A stretch of DNA of 64,000 nucleotides from NCBI RefSeq assembly GCF_026107645.2, contig NZ_JAPCHV010000017.1, positions 53,651-117,650 on the forward strand, in the 5' to 3' direction. Source of the DNA: Flavobacterium sp. MFBS3-15. Lineage in GTDB: Bacteria; Bacteroidota; Bacteroidia; Flavobacteriales; Flavobacteriaceae. The position numbers and the translations under genes are program-made. The stretch's first letter is position 1. Each line of letters opens with the position of its first letter. The notes below the pieces were generated by a model, which had not been told where the DNA came from, made no database searches, and worked only from the letters and a program-made list of their open reading frames with translations. This document shows, piece after piece, positions 54,501 through 63,882 of the stretch.

Positions 54501-55832
54501 ATGGCATATATAGATAATATCCTTTTTGTTATAGTCCTTGCTTTAGGATTCGGCTACTTTGCCCTGAATATAAAAAAACTGGTGCGCAACATAAAATTGG
54601 GGCGTGACATCAACAGGACCGACAATCCCGGTGAACGCTGGGCAAACATGGCCATGATTGCCCTTGGCCAGTCGAAAATGGTAAAACGCCCGGTCGCGGG
54701 CATTTTGCATATAATAGTATATGTAGGGTTTGTTATCATCAATATCGAATTGCTTGAAATTATCATCGATGGTATATTTGGCACCCACCGCCTTTTTTCC
54801 TTTATGGGCGGGTTTTACAGCTTCCTGATAGGCTTCTTCGAGATACTTGCGTTTGGCGTAATCGTAGCTGTTGTAATTTTTTGGCTACGCAGGAACGTCA
54901 TCAAAATGTGGCGCTTTGTACATAGTGACCTTAAAGGCTGGCCTAAAAGCGATGCCAACATCATTCTGTATTTTGAAACCGTACTGATGTTGCTGTTCCT
55001 TACCATGAATGCGGCAGACGGCTACCTGCAATCGCAGGGTGCGGATCACTATGCCCAGGCAGGATCTTTCCCGATTTCAGGCTTTATATCGCCGCTGTTT
55101 GAGGGGATGAGCATCAATACTGTGATTATCATTGAAAGGATTGCATGGTGGCTGCATATCATAGGTATCATGGCTTTCATGAACTATCTTTATTTTTCGA
55201 AGCACCTTCACATACTTCTTGCCTTCCCGAATACGTGGTTTGCCAACCTGAAGCCTAAAGGCCAGTTTGAAAACCTCGAATCGGTCACCAATGAAGTGAA
55301 GCTGATGATGGATCCAAATGCCGACCCATTTGCCGCAGCACCGCCGATGGCAGAAGGTGAGATACCTGCAAAATTTGGCGCAAGCGATGTTCAGGACCTG
55401 AACTGGGTGCAATTGATGAATGCCTATACCTGCACAGAATGCGGAAGGTGTACATCGTCATGTCCGGCCAACCAGACCGGTAAAAAACTTTCGCCAAGGA
55501 AGATCATGATGGATACGCGCGACAGGCTGGAAGAAGTTGGGCGAAATATTGATAAAAATAAAGGAACATTTGTGGACGACGGAAAGTCGTTACTGAACGA
55601 CTACATTACCCCGGAAGAGCTATGGGCATGCACGACATGCAATGGCTGTGTGGAGGCCTGCCCGGTGAATATCGACCCGCTATCCATTATCATGGATATG
55701 AGGAGGTATCTGGTAATGGAACAAAGTGCTGCACCCATGGAACTGAATGGCATGATGACGAATATTGAGAACAATGGCGCGCCATGGCAGTACAGCCAGA
55801 TGGACAGGTTAAACTGGAAAGACGAAGCATAA
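54501..55832 (+). CDS. Membrane-bound (4Fe-4S) redox protein, HdrD/GlpC-like
   Basis: A 443-residue protein. The N-terminal half has five to six membrane segments, including FVIVLALGFGYFALNI and GFYSFLIGFFEILAFGVIVA. The C-terminal half holds two clusters, CTECGRCTSSCP (about residue 311) and CTTCNGCVEACP (about residue 376). The ATG at 54501 is chosen over an in-frame TTG nine codons upstream. The next two genes overlap or abut it, and a CCG-domain protein follows, so together they form an electron-transfer module. The donor and acceptor are unknown. Confidence 0.87.
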   Translation: MAYIDNILFVIVLALGFGYFALNIKKLVRNIKLGRDINRTDNPGERWANMAMIALGQSKMVKRPVAGILHIIVYVGFVIINIELLEIIIDGIFGTHRLFSFMGGFYSFLIGFFEILAFGVIVAVVIFWLRRNVIKMWRFVHSDLKGWPKSDANIILYFETVLMLLFLTMNAADGYLQSQGADHYAQAGSFPISGFISPLFEGMSINTVIIIERIAWWLHIIGIMAFMNYLYFSKHLHILLAFPNTWFANLKPKGQFENLESVTNEVKLMMDPNADPFAAAPPMAEGEIPAKFGASDVQDLNWVQLMNAYTCTECGRCTSSCPANQTGKKLSPRKIMMDTRDRLEEVGRNIDKNKGTFVDDGKSLLNDYITPEELWACTTCNGCVEACPVNIDPLSIIMDMRRYLVMEQSAAPMELNGMMTNIENNGAPWQYSQMDRLNWKDEA

Positions 55833-56284
55833 TGAAATCAGAAAATATAGAAAAGAATTTACAGCAGGTTACCGAGAACGGCGAACACCTTAGCCCGGTA
55901 TTGCCACCGGAGATTAAGAATTACCTGATTGACATTGATGGGACTATATGTGACGATATTCCCAATGAGGAACCGGAAAGGATGGTTACTGCCGAACTTT
56001 ATCCGGATGCTCTTGAAACGCTGAACAGGTGGTATGACGAAGGGCATATCATTTACTTTTTTACCTCCCGTACCGAGGCACACAGGGAAATTACCGAAGA
56101 ATGGCTCAACAGGCATGGCTTTAAATACCATGGCATGGTAATGGGCAAGCCGCGCGGGGGCAACTACCACTGGATAGACAACCACCTGGTGAAAGCTACG
56201 CGCTACAGGGGGAAATTTACAGACCTGATAGAAAAAGAAGTTACCATTCAGGTATTTGATGACGGAAAACACGACGAAGATTAG
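55832..56284 (+). CDS. HAD-family phosphatase
   Basis: A 150-residue HAD protein. The nucleophile motif is LIDIDGTICDD (Asp34, Asp36) and later GKPRGGNYHWIDNH and TIQVFDDGKH supply the acidic end. The substrate is unknown; homologues are often called phosphoheptose-related. Its ATG overlaps the stop of the Fe-S gene by one base. An upstream in-frame start at 55784 lies inside that gene and is rejected. Confidence 0.8.
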   Translation: MKSENIEKNLQQVTENGEHLSPVLPPEIKNYLIDIDGTICDDIPNEEPERMVTAELYPDALETLNRWYDEGHIIYFFTSRTEAHREITEEWLNRHGFKYHGMVMGKPRGGNYHWIDNHLVKATRYRGKFTDLIEKEVTIQVFDDGKHDED

Positions 56285-56290
56285 TAAGAT

Positions 56291-57082
56291 ATGAGTCAGG
56301 ATTTGAAAGTTCCTACAATGGCCGAAATGATGGCTGCCGGGCAACAGCCGGAAGTATTGTTCTGGGTGGGGTGCTCAGGCAGCTTTGATGACAGGGCCAA
56401 GAAAATAACAAAGGCATTCGTGCGTATACTTAACCGTGCCAATGTGCCGTTTGCTGTACTCGGAACTGAGGAAAGCTGTACCGGTGACCCTGCAAAAAGG
56501 GCTGGCAATGAGTTCCTGTTCCAAATGCAGGCGATGACTAACATTGAAGTGCTGAACGCTTATGAGGTAAAGAAGATAGTAACGGCCTGCCCGCACTGCT
56601 TCAACACCATTAAAAATGAATACCCGGGGCTTGGCGGTACTTATGAAGTGGTGCACCATACCCAGTTCCTGAAATCGCTGCTGGACGACGGCAGGCTTAC
56701 GATAGAAGGCGGCCAGTTTAAGGGCAAAAAGATTACGTTTCACGACCCTTGTTACCTGGGCAGGGCCAATAACATTTACGAAGCACCCCGCGACCTTATG
56801 CAAAAGCTGGATGCCGAGCTGGTAGAAATGAAACGCTCGCGTGCCAATGGCCTTTGTTGTGGTGCAGGTGGTGCACAGATGTTTAAAGAGCCCGAAAAAG
56901 GCGATAAGGATGTAAATGTGGAAAGGACAGAAGATGCCCTGGAAACACAGCCTGAAATCATTGCAGCGGGATGTCCGTTTTGCAATACGATGCTTACCGA
57001 TGGTGTTAAAGCCAAGAACAGGGAGCACGACATTAAAGTTATGGATGTGGCGGAACTAATCGCCAATGCAAAGGATTTATAA
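56291..57082 (+). CDS. CCG-domain Fe-S protein, HdrB/GlpC-like
   Basis: A 263-residue protein with two cysteine-rich domains: TACPHCFNTIKNEYP and FHDPCYLGRANNIYE, then NGLCCGAGGAQMFKE and AAGCPFCNTMLTDGV, the CCG pattern of succinate/heterodisulfide reductase and GlpC relatives. It starts 6 bases after the HAD gene and works with the membrane Fe-S protein two genes upstream, probably as its cytoplasmic partner. The natural substrate is unknown. Confidence 0.87.
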   Translation: MSQDLKVPTMAEMMAAGQQPEVLFWVGCSGSFDDRAKKITKAFVRILNRANVPFAVLGTEESCTGDPAKRAGNEFLFQMQAMTNIEVLNAYEVKKIVTACPHCFNTIKNEYPGLGGTYEVVHHTQFLKSLLDDGRLTIEGGQFKGKKITFHDPCYLGRANNIYEAPRDLMQKLDAELVEMKRSRANGLCCGAGGAQMFKEPEKGDKDVNVERTEDALETQPEIIAAGCPFCNTMLTDGVKAKNREHDIKVMDVAELIANAKDL

Positions 57083-57094
57083 GAAAAAGAGATT

Positions 57095-57577
57095 ATGTAC
57101 GTTCCATTTGATACACTGCCTGAGGAGTCCAGGATTTGGATTTACCAGTCGAACAGGAAATTTTCCGATGAGGAGATGGCCGAAATAGAGATTGCCTTAA
57201 AAAATTTCCTTGAGGAATGGACGGCACACGGCGCGGGGCTTGAGGCTTCGTACCAGCTCAAATATAACAGGTTTATCATTATTGCCATTAATCAGTCAGC
57301 ACAGGCGGCTACGGGTTGTTCTATAGACGCATCGGTGCATTTCATTCAGTCGCTGGAACAGAAGTATGGTGTAGACCTGCTGGATAAGATGAATGTGACA
57401 TTTAAGAACGGCGAGCACATTGCTTACAAGCCTCTCATCGACTTTAAGAAAATGGCAAAAGAAAAGTCGGTTTCAGCTAATACGATAGTTTTTAATAATC
57501 TGGTGAACACCGTAGGGGAATGGGAAGAATATTGGGAGGTGCCCGCAGGCGAGAGCTGGCACAGCCGTTTTTTTTAA
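57095..57577 (+). CDS. Conserved hypothetical protein, often called ABC transporter ATPase
   Basis: A 160-residue protein with no Walker A motif, so the common label ABC transporter ATPase for its homologues is unsupported. Conserved parts are RIWIYQSNRKFSDEEMAEIE, FLEEWTAHGAGLEASYQL and GCSIDASVHFIQSLEQKYG. It is soluble, starts 12 bases after the CCG-domain gene and is probably co-transcribed with it. Function unknown. A hairpin follows. Confidence 0.8.
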   Translation: MYVPFDTLPEESRIWIYQSNRKFSDEEMAEIEIALKNFLEEWTAHGAGLEASYQLKYNRFIIIAINQSAQAATGCSIDASVHFIQSLEQKYGVDLLDKMNVTFKNGEHIAYKPLIDFKKMAKEKSVSANTIVFNNLVNTVGEWEEYWEVPAGESWHSRFF

Positions 57578-57607
57578 AAAAGGCGGCATAACCGAGACAA
57601 AATAAGG

Positions 57608-57640
57608 AATCATCATTATGTAAGGTAATGATGATTTTAT
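57608..57640 (+). terminator. Terminator after the Fe-S operon
   Basis: AATCATCATTA (57608-57618) and TAATGATGATT (57626-57636) pair perfectly over 11 bases with loop TGTAAGG, followed by TTAT. Confidence 0.55.
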
Positions 57641-57662
57641 CATTTAAAAAAACAAAGGAGTT

Positions 57663-60572
57663 TTGAAGATATATTTGGTTTTAGTTTTCCTTTTTGTCGC
57701 GGCATTGGCATCGGCACAGAAGACAGTTGGGTTTGAAGATTACGCGAATGCAGGCGAGCAAAAATGGGTTGACAGCGTGTATAATAGCCTTTCGTTTGAC
57801 GAAAGGGTAGGACAGCTGTTCATGATTGCTGCATATTCCAACAAAGACTCTGCACACGTTAAGGGTATTGATAAGTTGGTTAAGGATTACAAGGTGGGTG
57901 GCCTCATTTTTTTCCAGGGCGGGCCGGTACGCCAGGCGAGGCTTACCAACCGCTACCAGGCAGAGGCGAAAGTGCCGCTCTTCATTGGCATTGATGCCGA
58001 ATGGGGCCTCAGCATGAGGCTCGACTCCACTTACCGTTATCCGTGGAACATGACCCTGGGCGCTGTTCAGGACATGAAACTTATTGAAAAACAAGGGCAG
58101 CAAATGGCCATACAGGCTCGTAGAATGGGTATTCATTTTAACTTTGCACCCGTACTCGACATTAATATCAACCCTGCCAATCCTATCATCGGGAACCGTT
58201 CTTTTGGCGAAGATAAAATCAATGTGACCGACAGGGCGCTGGCTCTTACGCGGGGCATACAAAGCGAGGGTGTTTTCGCTACGGGCAAGCACTTTCCCGG
58301 CCATGGCGATACGGGCACCGACTCGCATACATCGCTTCCATACCTCCCGTTTACAAGGGAGAGGCTGGAGGATATTGAATTTTACCCTTATAAAAAATTA
58401 TTTGCCGAAGGCATGTCAAGCATCATGGTCGCGCACCTGAACGTGCCGAGCATTGAGCCTACGCCTAATTACCCTACATCCCTGTCTTACAATGTTGTAA
58501 CCAATATAGTGAAGAAGGAAATGGGCTTTAAAGGGCTTATTTTTACCGATGCCCTTAATATGAAAGGCGCAAGCGGCTACATGGCGCCAGGCGATGTAGA
58601 CCTTGAAGCATTCCTTGCCGGGAATGATGTGTTGCTCTTTGCAGAAAATGTACCGGTTGCAATCGAGAAATTCAGGAAAGCCTATACAAACGGTGTGCTG
58701 TCTGAGGAAAGGCTGCAGCATTCGGTGAAAAAAATACTGGCATACAAGTACAGGGGAGGGCTGAACAAATACAATCCGATAAACCTGAACAATCTTTATC
58801 AGGAACTGAACGGGCATGAGTATGACGACCTGAACTACCAACTGTACGAGAATGCGGTGACAGTATTGAAGAACGAGCAGGAGATCGTACCAATAATGGC
58901 ATTGGAAAATGAGAAGATTGCCTTTGTAAAAATGGGCGATGACGATCATACAGGTTACCTAGGTACACTGCAGAAGTATGCTGATGTTACTGAAGTTAAG
59001 GAAGACAGCCTCCACCTGCTTACAAACAGGCTGAAGGAATATTCGACAGTAATAGTGGGCTACCACAAAGCCGACGGCGCGTGGAAAAAGCACGATTTTT
59101 CGGCAAAGGAACTGGTTTGGCTGGATACCATCGCTAAGAATAAAAAAGTGATCCTTACGGTTTTTGCCAAGCCGTATGCCATGTCTGCCATAAAAGATCA
59201 TACCAATATTGAGGGTATTATAATGGCTTACCAAAATAACACCATGTCGCAAACCGTCGCCGCAGAGATTGTATTTGGTGCACTTGGCGCTAAAGGCAGG
59301 CTGCCGGTGTCGATAGGCACGGCATTCAGGGTAAACCACGGCATCATGACACGCGCTACTAACCGCCTTGGTTTCACCACGCCGGAGAATGCAGGGATGA
59401 GCTCGAAAGTGCTTGCCAAAATCGACCTGTTGGCGAAAAAAGCTATTGACGAGAAAATGACACCGGGATTGCAGGTGCTGGTAGCACGAAAGGGTAAGGT
59501 AGTGTATCAAAAATCTTTTGGCTACCATACATATGATAATACAAGTAAGGTAAAGAATTCCGATATTTACGATGTGGCATCGCTTACAAAAGTGCTTTCG
59601 ACACTGCCCAATATCATGCAACTGTATGATAAAGGCGAGGTAAAGCTGGAGGATAAGCTGGGCGACATGTTGCCTGTATTTGCTAAAACGGATAAAAAGA
59701 AGATACAGCTTAAAGATATGCTGCTTCACCAGGCAAGGTTTCAGGCATGGATGCCTTTTTACCAGGAAACACTTGATGCAGGTAAGCACCCCGACACCAT
59801 GTACTACCGCAAAAGCTATAGCTATGATTTCCCGCACCAGGTAGCTGAAAACCTGTATTTGAGGAGGGATTACCCTGACACCATCATCGCAAAAATTGCC
59901 GGGAGCAAGCTGCTGAAAAAGAAAGAGTACAAGTACAGCGACTTTTCGTTCATACTATTAAAGGAGTTTCTTGAGAAGCACACCGGTAAGAATATAGATG
60001 TGCTTAGCGACGAGCAGTTCTTCAAGCCGTTGGGTGCTGCTTTTACCACCTATAACCCGTTGCACAAATTTGATATGTCGGTAATTCCGCCTACGGAGAT
60101 TGACAACTATTTCCGCTACCAGACCATACAGGGTTACGTGCACGACATGGCGGCTGCCATGCAGGATGGTATTGCCGGCCACGCGGGGCTTTTTTCTAAC
60201 GCCATGGACGTTGCCAAGATCATGCAGATGTACCTGCAGGAGGGCAACTACGGCGGGAAGCAGTATTTCTCTGCCAAAACTTTTGAAACCTTCAATACCT
60301 GCCATGCCTGCAAGCAGGGCAACCGTCGCGGCCTTGGTTTTGACAAGCCGCAGATAGGCAACAACCCCGGCCCGACATGCGGTTGCGTATCAAAAGCAAG
60401 CTTTGGGCATACCGGATTTACGGGTACCATGGCCTGGGCCGATCCCGAAACAGGTATTGTATACATATTCCTTTCTAACAGGACTTACCCCGAAGCAGGG
60501 GAGAACCGCCTGTCTAAAGAGAATATCAGGGAGGACATACAAAAGGTGATACAGGAGGCAATCATTGAGTAA
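57663..60572 (+). CDS. Fused GH3 beta-N-acetylglucosaminidase and serine beta-lactamase-like protein
   Basis: A 969-residue exported fusion with a signal peptide (VLVFLFVAALASAQ). The first 550 residues are a GH3 enzyme with the NagZ motif KHFPGHGDTGTDSH near residues 208-221 and the usual TSLSYNVVT and GLIFTDALNMKGA. From about residue 590 a class C beta-lactamase/serine-hydrolase domain follows: SLTK (near residue 640), YSDFSF, and HTGFTG near the end. It likely trims and hydrolyses cell-wall fragments in peptidoglycan recycling. The start codon is TTG at 57663; no in-frame ATG is closer. Such two-domain proteins are known in Bacteroidetes. Confidence 0.88.
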   Translation: MKIYLVLVFLFVAALASAQKTVGFEDYANAGEQKWVDSVYNSLSFDERVGQLFMIAAYSNKDSAHVKGIDKLVKDYKVGGLIFFQGGPVRQARLTNRYQAEAKVPLFIGIDAEWGLSMRLDSTYRYPWNMTLGAVQDMKLIEKQGQQMAIQARRMGIHFNFAPVLDININPANPIIGNRSFGEDKINVTDRALALTRGIQSEGVFATGKHFPGHGDTGTDSHTSLPYLPFTRERLEDIEFYPYKKLFAEGMSSIMVAHLNVPSIEPTPNYPTSLSYNVVTNIVKKEMGFKGLIFTDALNMKGASGYMAPGDVDLEAFLAGNDVLLFAENVPVAIEKFRKAYTNGVLSEERLQHSVKKILAYKYRGGLNKYNPINLNNLYQELNGHEYDDLNYQLYENAVTVLKNEQEIVPIMALENEKIAFVKMGDDDHTGYLGTLQKYADVTEVKEDSLHLLTNRLKEYSTVIVGYHKADGAWKKHDFSAKELVWLDTIAKNKKVILTVFAKPYAMSAIKDHTNIEGIIMAYQNNTMSQTVAAEIVFGALGAKGRLPVSIGTAFRVNHGIMTRATNRLGFTTPENAGMSSKVLAKIDLLAKKAIDEKMTPGLQVLVARKGKVVYQKSFGYHTYDNTSKVKNSDIYDVASLTKVLSTLPNIMQLYDKGEVKLEDKLGDMLPVFAKTDKKKIQLKDMLLHQARFQAWMPFYQETLDAGKHPDTMYYRKSYSYDFPHQVAENLYLRRDYPDTIIAKIAGSKLLKKKEYKYSDFSFILLKEFLEKHTGKNIDVLSDEQFFKPLGAAFTTYNPLHKFDMSVIPPTEIDNYFRYQTIQGYVHDMAAAMQDGIAGHAGLFSNAMDVAKIMQMYLQEGNYGGKQYFSAKTFETFNTCHACKQGNRRGLGFDKPQIGNNPGPTCGCVSKASFGHTGFTGTMAWADPETGIVYIFLSNRTYPEAGENRLSKENIREDIQKVIQEAIIE

Positions 60573-60734
60573 TTTCAGATTTCAGATTGTAGATTTCAGA
60601 TTGAGCTTCACTCGGGTATGTCATGCAGGCAGGCGACCCTGAAGGGGTCTAACCTCTTTAGAGTGGGCATCTCCCTACGGGGGGGGGGGTAAATAGGCAA
60701 TAATCAATAGAAAATAAAAAATAATCCATTCAGG
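60573..60734. repeat. Spacer with repeats and a run of 11 G
   Basis: The start has ATTTCAGATT repeated (about 60583-60603), then a short segment and a run of 11 G at 60679-60689. No gene is seen. The G-run is 46 bases before the DUF1801-like gene and could vary in length by slippage; it may also be a sequencing artefact. Confidence 0.5.
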
Positions 60735-61178
60735 ATGATTACAGTTAACGACTATATGGAGGCGCTTCCGGAGGATAGGAAGATAGCCATGCAAAAGCTT
60801 AGGGAGGTGATCAATGCGAACCTGCCCGGGGGTTTTGATGAACGGATCAGTTATGGGATGATAGGCTGGGTAGTGCCGCATTCGGCTTATGCGCCGGGCT
60901 ACCACTGCGACCCAAAGCTGCCGCTGCCTTTCCTCAGCATTGCCTCCCAAAAGAACTTCATCGCTGTATACCACATGGGCATTTATGCGAGCAAGGACCT
61001 GCTTGACTGGTTTACTGCCGAGTACCCAAAACACGTAAAGACCAAGCTCGACATGGGCAAAAGCTGCATCCGTTTTAAAAAGCCGGAGGCAATCCCTTTT
61101 GGCCTTATAGGCGAACTGGTTTCGAAAATGACCATGGAAGATTGGATCAATTTGTACGAAAAGAACCTAAAAGGGTGA
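60735..61178 (+). CDS. DUF1801-like (YdhG/YjbR) protein
   Basis: A 147-residue protein beginning MITVNDYMEALPEDRKIAMQ, then LREVINANLPGGFDERISYG, FLSIASQKNFIAVYHMGI and SCIRFKKPEAIPFGLIGELV. It fits the DUF1801/YdhG_co family, small proteins with an uncertain role. The gene stands alone between two noncoding regions. An 11-base G run lies just upstream. Confidence 0.85.
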   Translation: MITVNDYMEALPEDRKIAMQKLREVINANLPGGFDERISYGMIGWVVPHSAYAPGYHCDPKLPLPFLSIASQKNFIAVYHMGIYASKDLLDWFTAEYPKHVKTKLDMGKSCIRFKKPEAIPFGLIGELVSKMTMEDWINLYEKNLKG

Positions 61179-61280
61179 TTTTGGGGTATAACCGGAGGAT
61201 TTCAGATCCCCTGTTGGGGTATTTTAGGGTATAAGTCCTGTAATTTTAAGGATAATTTTAGGGTGATATTTGGGTATTGC
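61170..61280. repeat. GGGTAT-type short repeats after DUF1801 gene
   Basis: GGGGTATA at 61183, GGGGTATT at 61216, GGGTATAA at 61227, GGGTGATA at 61261 and GGGTATTG at 61272, with related words, occur within about 100 bases. The rest of 61180-61440 has no gene or clear promoter. The reason for the repeats is unknown. Confidence 0.45.
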
Positions 61281-61442
61281 CCTATTTTTTTGCTGCCAAC
61301 CAGCCGTCCTCACCTGAAATAGGATGCCCGGCCACATTCCAACCCATTCTAAATGTAATGATAATTATTACGTTAATTCGTACTATTGCGCTAATTCGCC
61401 CGCTTTTTTTCTGTAATTTCGTTACTTTATTTACCGTCATTT

Positions 61443-62576
61443 ATGAAAATCGCAATAGTATGCTACCCAACCTTTGGCGGGAGCGGGGTTGTAGCCACCG
61501 AGCTGGGGCTGGAACTCGCACGCCGCGGGCATGAGGTACACTTTATAACCTACAGCCAGCCCGTGCGACTGGCATTGCTGAACCCCAATATATTTTACCA
61601 CGAAGTACACGTCCCCGAATACCCTCTTTTCCACTACCAGCCCTACGAGCTGGCGCTGTCGAGCAAGCTGGTCGACATGGTAAAGCTACACGGCATCGAG
61701 CTGCTGCATGTGCATTATGCCATCCCCCATGCCTATGCAGGCTACATGGCTAAGAAAATGCTCAAGGAGCAGGGCATACGCATACCCATGGTAACCACCC
61801 TGCACGGTACCGACATCACCCTCGTGGGCAACCACCCGTTCTACAAGCCGGCGGTGAGCTTCAGCATCAACCATTCCGATATTGTGACCTCCGTTTCGCA
61901 GGACCTGAAAGACGAGACCTACAGGCTGTTCGATATCAAACGCGATATTTATGTGATACCCAACTTCATTGAGATCGACAAGAATAAGATTGACAAGAAC
62001 TCCGATTGCCACCGCTCCATGATGGCTACCGAAAAGCAGAAGATCGTAACGCACATCAGCAACTTCCGAAAGGTGAAGCGCATACCGGACATCATTAAGA
62101 TTTTCAACGAAATACAAAAGGAGATACCGTCTAAACTGATGATGGTAGGCGACGGCCCGGAGAGGCCGCGTGCCGAGCAGCTGTGCCAGGAACTGGGCAT
62201 AAGCGATAAGGTGATCTTCTTCGGGAACAGCAACGAGATCAGTGAGATCTTGTGCTTTAGCGACCTGTTCCTGCTGCCGTCGGAAACCGAGAGTTTCGGC
62301 CTTGCGGCACTGGAAGCCATGTCGAGCGGCGTACCGGTTATTTCAACCAATACCGGTGGCCTTCCCGAGGTGAACCGCGACGGCTACTCGGGCTACCTCG
62401 GCAATGTGGGCGATGTGCAGTACATGGCCGAAAAGGCGATCTCAATACTTAAAGACGATAATGTACTTTTGGAATTCAAGCAGAATGCCCTGAAAGTGGC
62501 GCAGGAATTCGATATCCAGAACATCATGCCGATGTATGAAAGGCTGTATGAAAAGGCGCTGAAGATGCATAAGTAA
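61443..62576 (+). CDS. bshA: BshA, N-acetyl-alpha-D-glucosaminyl L-malate synthase
   Basis: A 377-residue GT4 glycosyltransferase. The N-terminal MKIAIVCYPTFGGSGVVATE, LARRGHEVHFITYSQPVRL, and AHGYMAKKML-like MAKKMLKEQGIRIPMVTTLHG followed by GTDITLVG are typical of BshA, the first step of bacillithiol synthesis. Sugar-donor site features are DGPERPRAEQLC, EISEILCFSDLFLLPSETES and FGLAALEAMSSGVPVIST. It makes GlcNAc-malate from UDP-GlcNAc and L-malate. bshB and bshC are not adjacent. Bacillithiol is present in many Bacteroidetes. Confidence 0.93.
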   Translation: MKIAIVCYPTFGGSGVVATELGLELARRGHEVHFITYSQPVRLALLNPNIFYHEVHVPEYPLFHYQPYELALSSKLVDMVKLHGIELLHVHYAIPHAYAGYMAKKMLKEQGIRIPMVTTLHGTDITLVGNHPFYKPAVSFSINHSDIVTSVSQDLKDETYRLFDIKRDIYVIPNFIEIDKNKIDKNSDCHRSMMATEKQKIVTHISNFRKVKRIPDIIKIFNEIQKEIPSKLMMVGDGPERPRAEQLCQELGISDKVIFFGNSNEISEILCFSDLFLLPSETESFGLAALEAMSSGVPVISTNTGGLPEVNRDGYSGYLGNVGDVQYMAEKAISILKDDNVLLEFKQNALKVAQEFDIQNIMPMYERLYEKALKMHK

Positions 62577-62838
62577 TATTTTTTTGGGCGTGCCGGCTCC
62601 GTACCTCCGCCGTCGCGCTCTACGCTATATCCCTCCACTGCGCTGCGGGGATGCCGCTTCGATCGCTCACGCGGACCTCACCCCCAACCCCACTCCAAAG
62701 GAGAGGGGAGTCGTAAAGAACTGTATTTTAGGTTTCACATAGATGTTTTCGTTTTAAAATGAGTTAAGTATTTTAACCAGAAAATTTCTGGCACCGCATT
62801 TGTATTGTTCCTCGCAACAATCATTAAAAACGACACAC
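62577..62838. other. Spacer with repeat-like GC-rich segment
   Basis: The first part (62585-62715) is GC-rich and ends in CACTCCAAAGGAGAGGGG, a common intergenic type in flavobacteria. No ORF is convincing. The second part, up to the ATG at 62839, is AT-rich and should hold the promoter. Confidence 0.4.
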
Positions 62839-63267
62839 ATGAAGAAATTTTTTACCCTTGCAGTACTGGCGCTGGCGCTTGCCGCCTGTAAGATCAACGT
62901 AGTAAACCACATTGCTGTGGACAACGCCATCACTTTCGAAATCCTGAAACAGGAAGCCTACGGCGGGCGCGACAACGAGTCGACCATGGTCATCACTTCG
63001 CAAAGCCAGTTAACCGGCCTTTACAAGGAACTGGGCTGGAGCGACGTGCCATCAGTAGACTTTGAAAAGAACAACATCGTAGCGCTGTTCATGGGGCAGA
63101 AGAATTCCGGCGGCTACAGCATCGGTGTGAAGAGCATCACTATCGAGAATAATGTTGCGACCATCAGGGTACTTGAGACATCACCCTCCGGCATGGCGAC
63201 GATGGCGCTTACCTTTCCCTATTGCATTGCCCTGATCCCTAAAACGGAGAAGGTGATCGTGGAGTAG
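62839..63267 (+). CDS. PrcB-like lipoprotein
   Basis: A 142-residue lipoprotein. The lipobox is LALAAC (start MKKFFTLAVLALALAAC) and the mature part has VDNAITFEILKQEAYGGRDN, VITSQSQLTGLYKELGWS and KNNIVALFMGQKNSGGYSI, which matches PrcB-like protease complex subunits. The ATG at 62839 fits the signal peptide; an in-frame start at 62800 is rejected. Role is not defined. It is a single gene with its own region upstream. Confidence 0.85.
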   Translation: MKKFFTLAVLALALAACKINVVNHIAVDNAITFEILKQEAYGGRDNESTMVITSQSQLTGLYKELGWSDVPSVDFEKNNIVALFMGQKNSGGYSIGVKSITIENNVATIRVLETSPSGMATMALTFPYCIALIPKTEKVIVE

Positions 63268-63330
63268 ATTTTGGATATTGGATGGTTCGATTTTTTAGAC
63301 AGTCAGAATAGGTTGTTTACCGTGTCATTT

Positions 63331-63420
63331 CGAGCGTAACGCAGTGGAGTCGGGAAATCTCAACATATTTCCGCAATTATCTGAGATTTCTCACTCCGTG
63401 CCTCCGCTCGTAACCTAACC
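63331..63420. repeat. REP-like long hairpin
   Basis: CGAGCG (63331) pairs with CGCTCG (63415) and GAAATCTCA (63354-63362) with TGAGATTTC (63382-63390). This is a large imperfect hairpin with a central AT-rich loop, like short interspersed repeats common in flavobacterial intergenic DNA. It follows the PrcB gene by about 60 bases. Confidence 0.55.
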
Positions 63421-63460
63421 AAGTGGTTCTGCGGAGCTAAATGAAACCGTAGCCAACCTT

Positions 63461-63882
63461 TTATTTTTTCCATACTTTTGGAAGGATTATGGTTGTGGTA
63501 TCCCATGGGATGGCCTTTGGGTCGTACTTTTTTCCTGATTTTTTATAGTCTAAAACTACCTTTTCCTCCCGGGTCATTTTACGGAGCTGCCATGCCCATG
63601 TAACATCCTTTTGTGACTCGAGCCGCTTCATTAACTGTGACCATTCAGGCGAAAAAAAGGTATCTTTGGCCGATGCCAGGCTGAAAAATCCCCTGTCATA
63701 TTGCGGCCTTATATTTTTATGAAAAGTGTTTTCAAATTCACCAGCTTGAATTTCAATTATATCATCAGGCCTAATTCCGATAAATTCCGGCCTGAAATCA
63801 TCTTTATGAATTGACAGGCATGAATTTGATTTTTCAATGTTTTGAATTTTAAAAAAGTATGTAGTCCCTTTTTCATCAATTT
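63461..63882 (-). pseudogene. C-terminal gene fragment cut by an insertion-element end
   Basis: The reverse strand has an open reading frame from about 63904 to the stop at 63461 without a start codon. It encodes a soluble stretch including YDRGFFSLASAKDTFFSPEW and WQLRKMTREEKVVLDYKKSG, ending PKVWKK. No family is recognised. Coding-like quality ends near 63883, where TGACTAGTCC starts an element-like end, so the 5' part was probably lost to an insertion. Confidence 0.5.

Noticed and set aside
57095..57577. ABC transporter ATPase function
   Set aside because: Homologues carry that label but this 160-residue protein has no Walker A or ABC signature.
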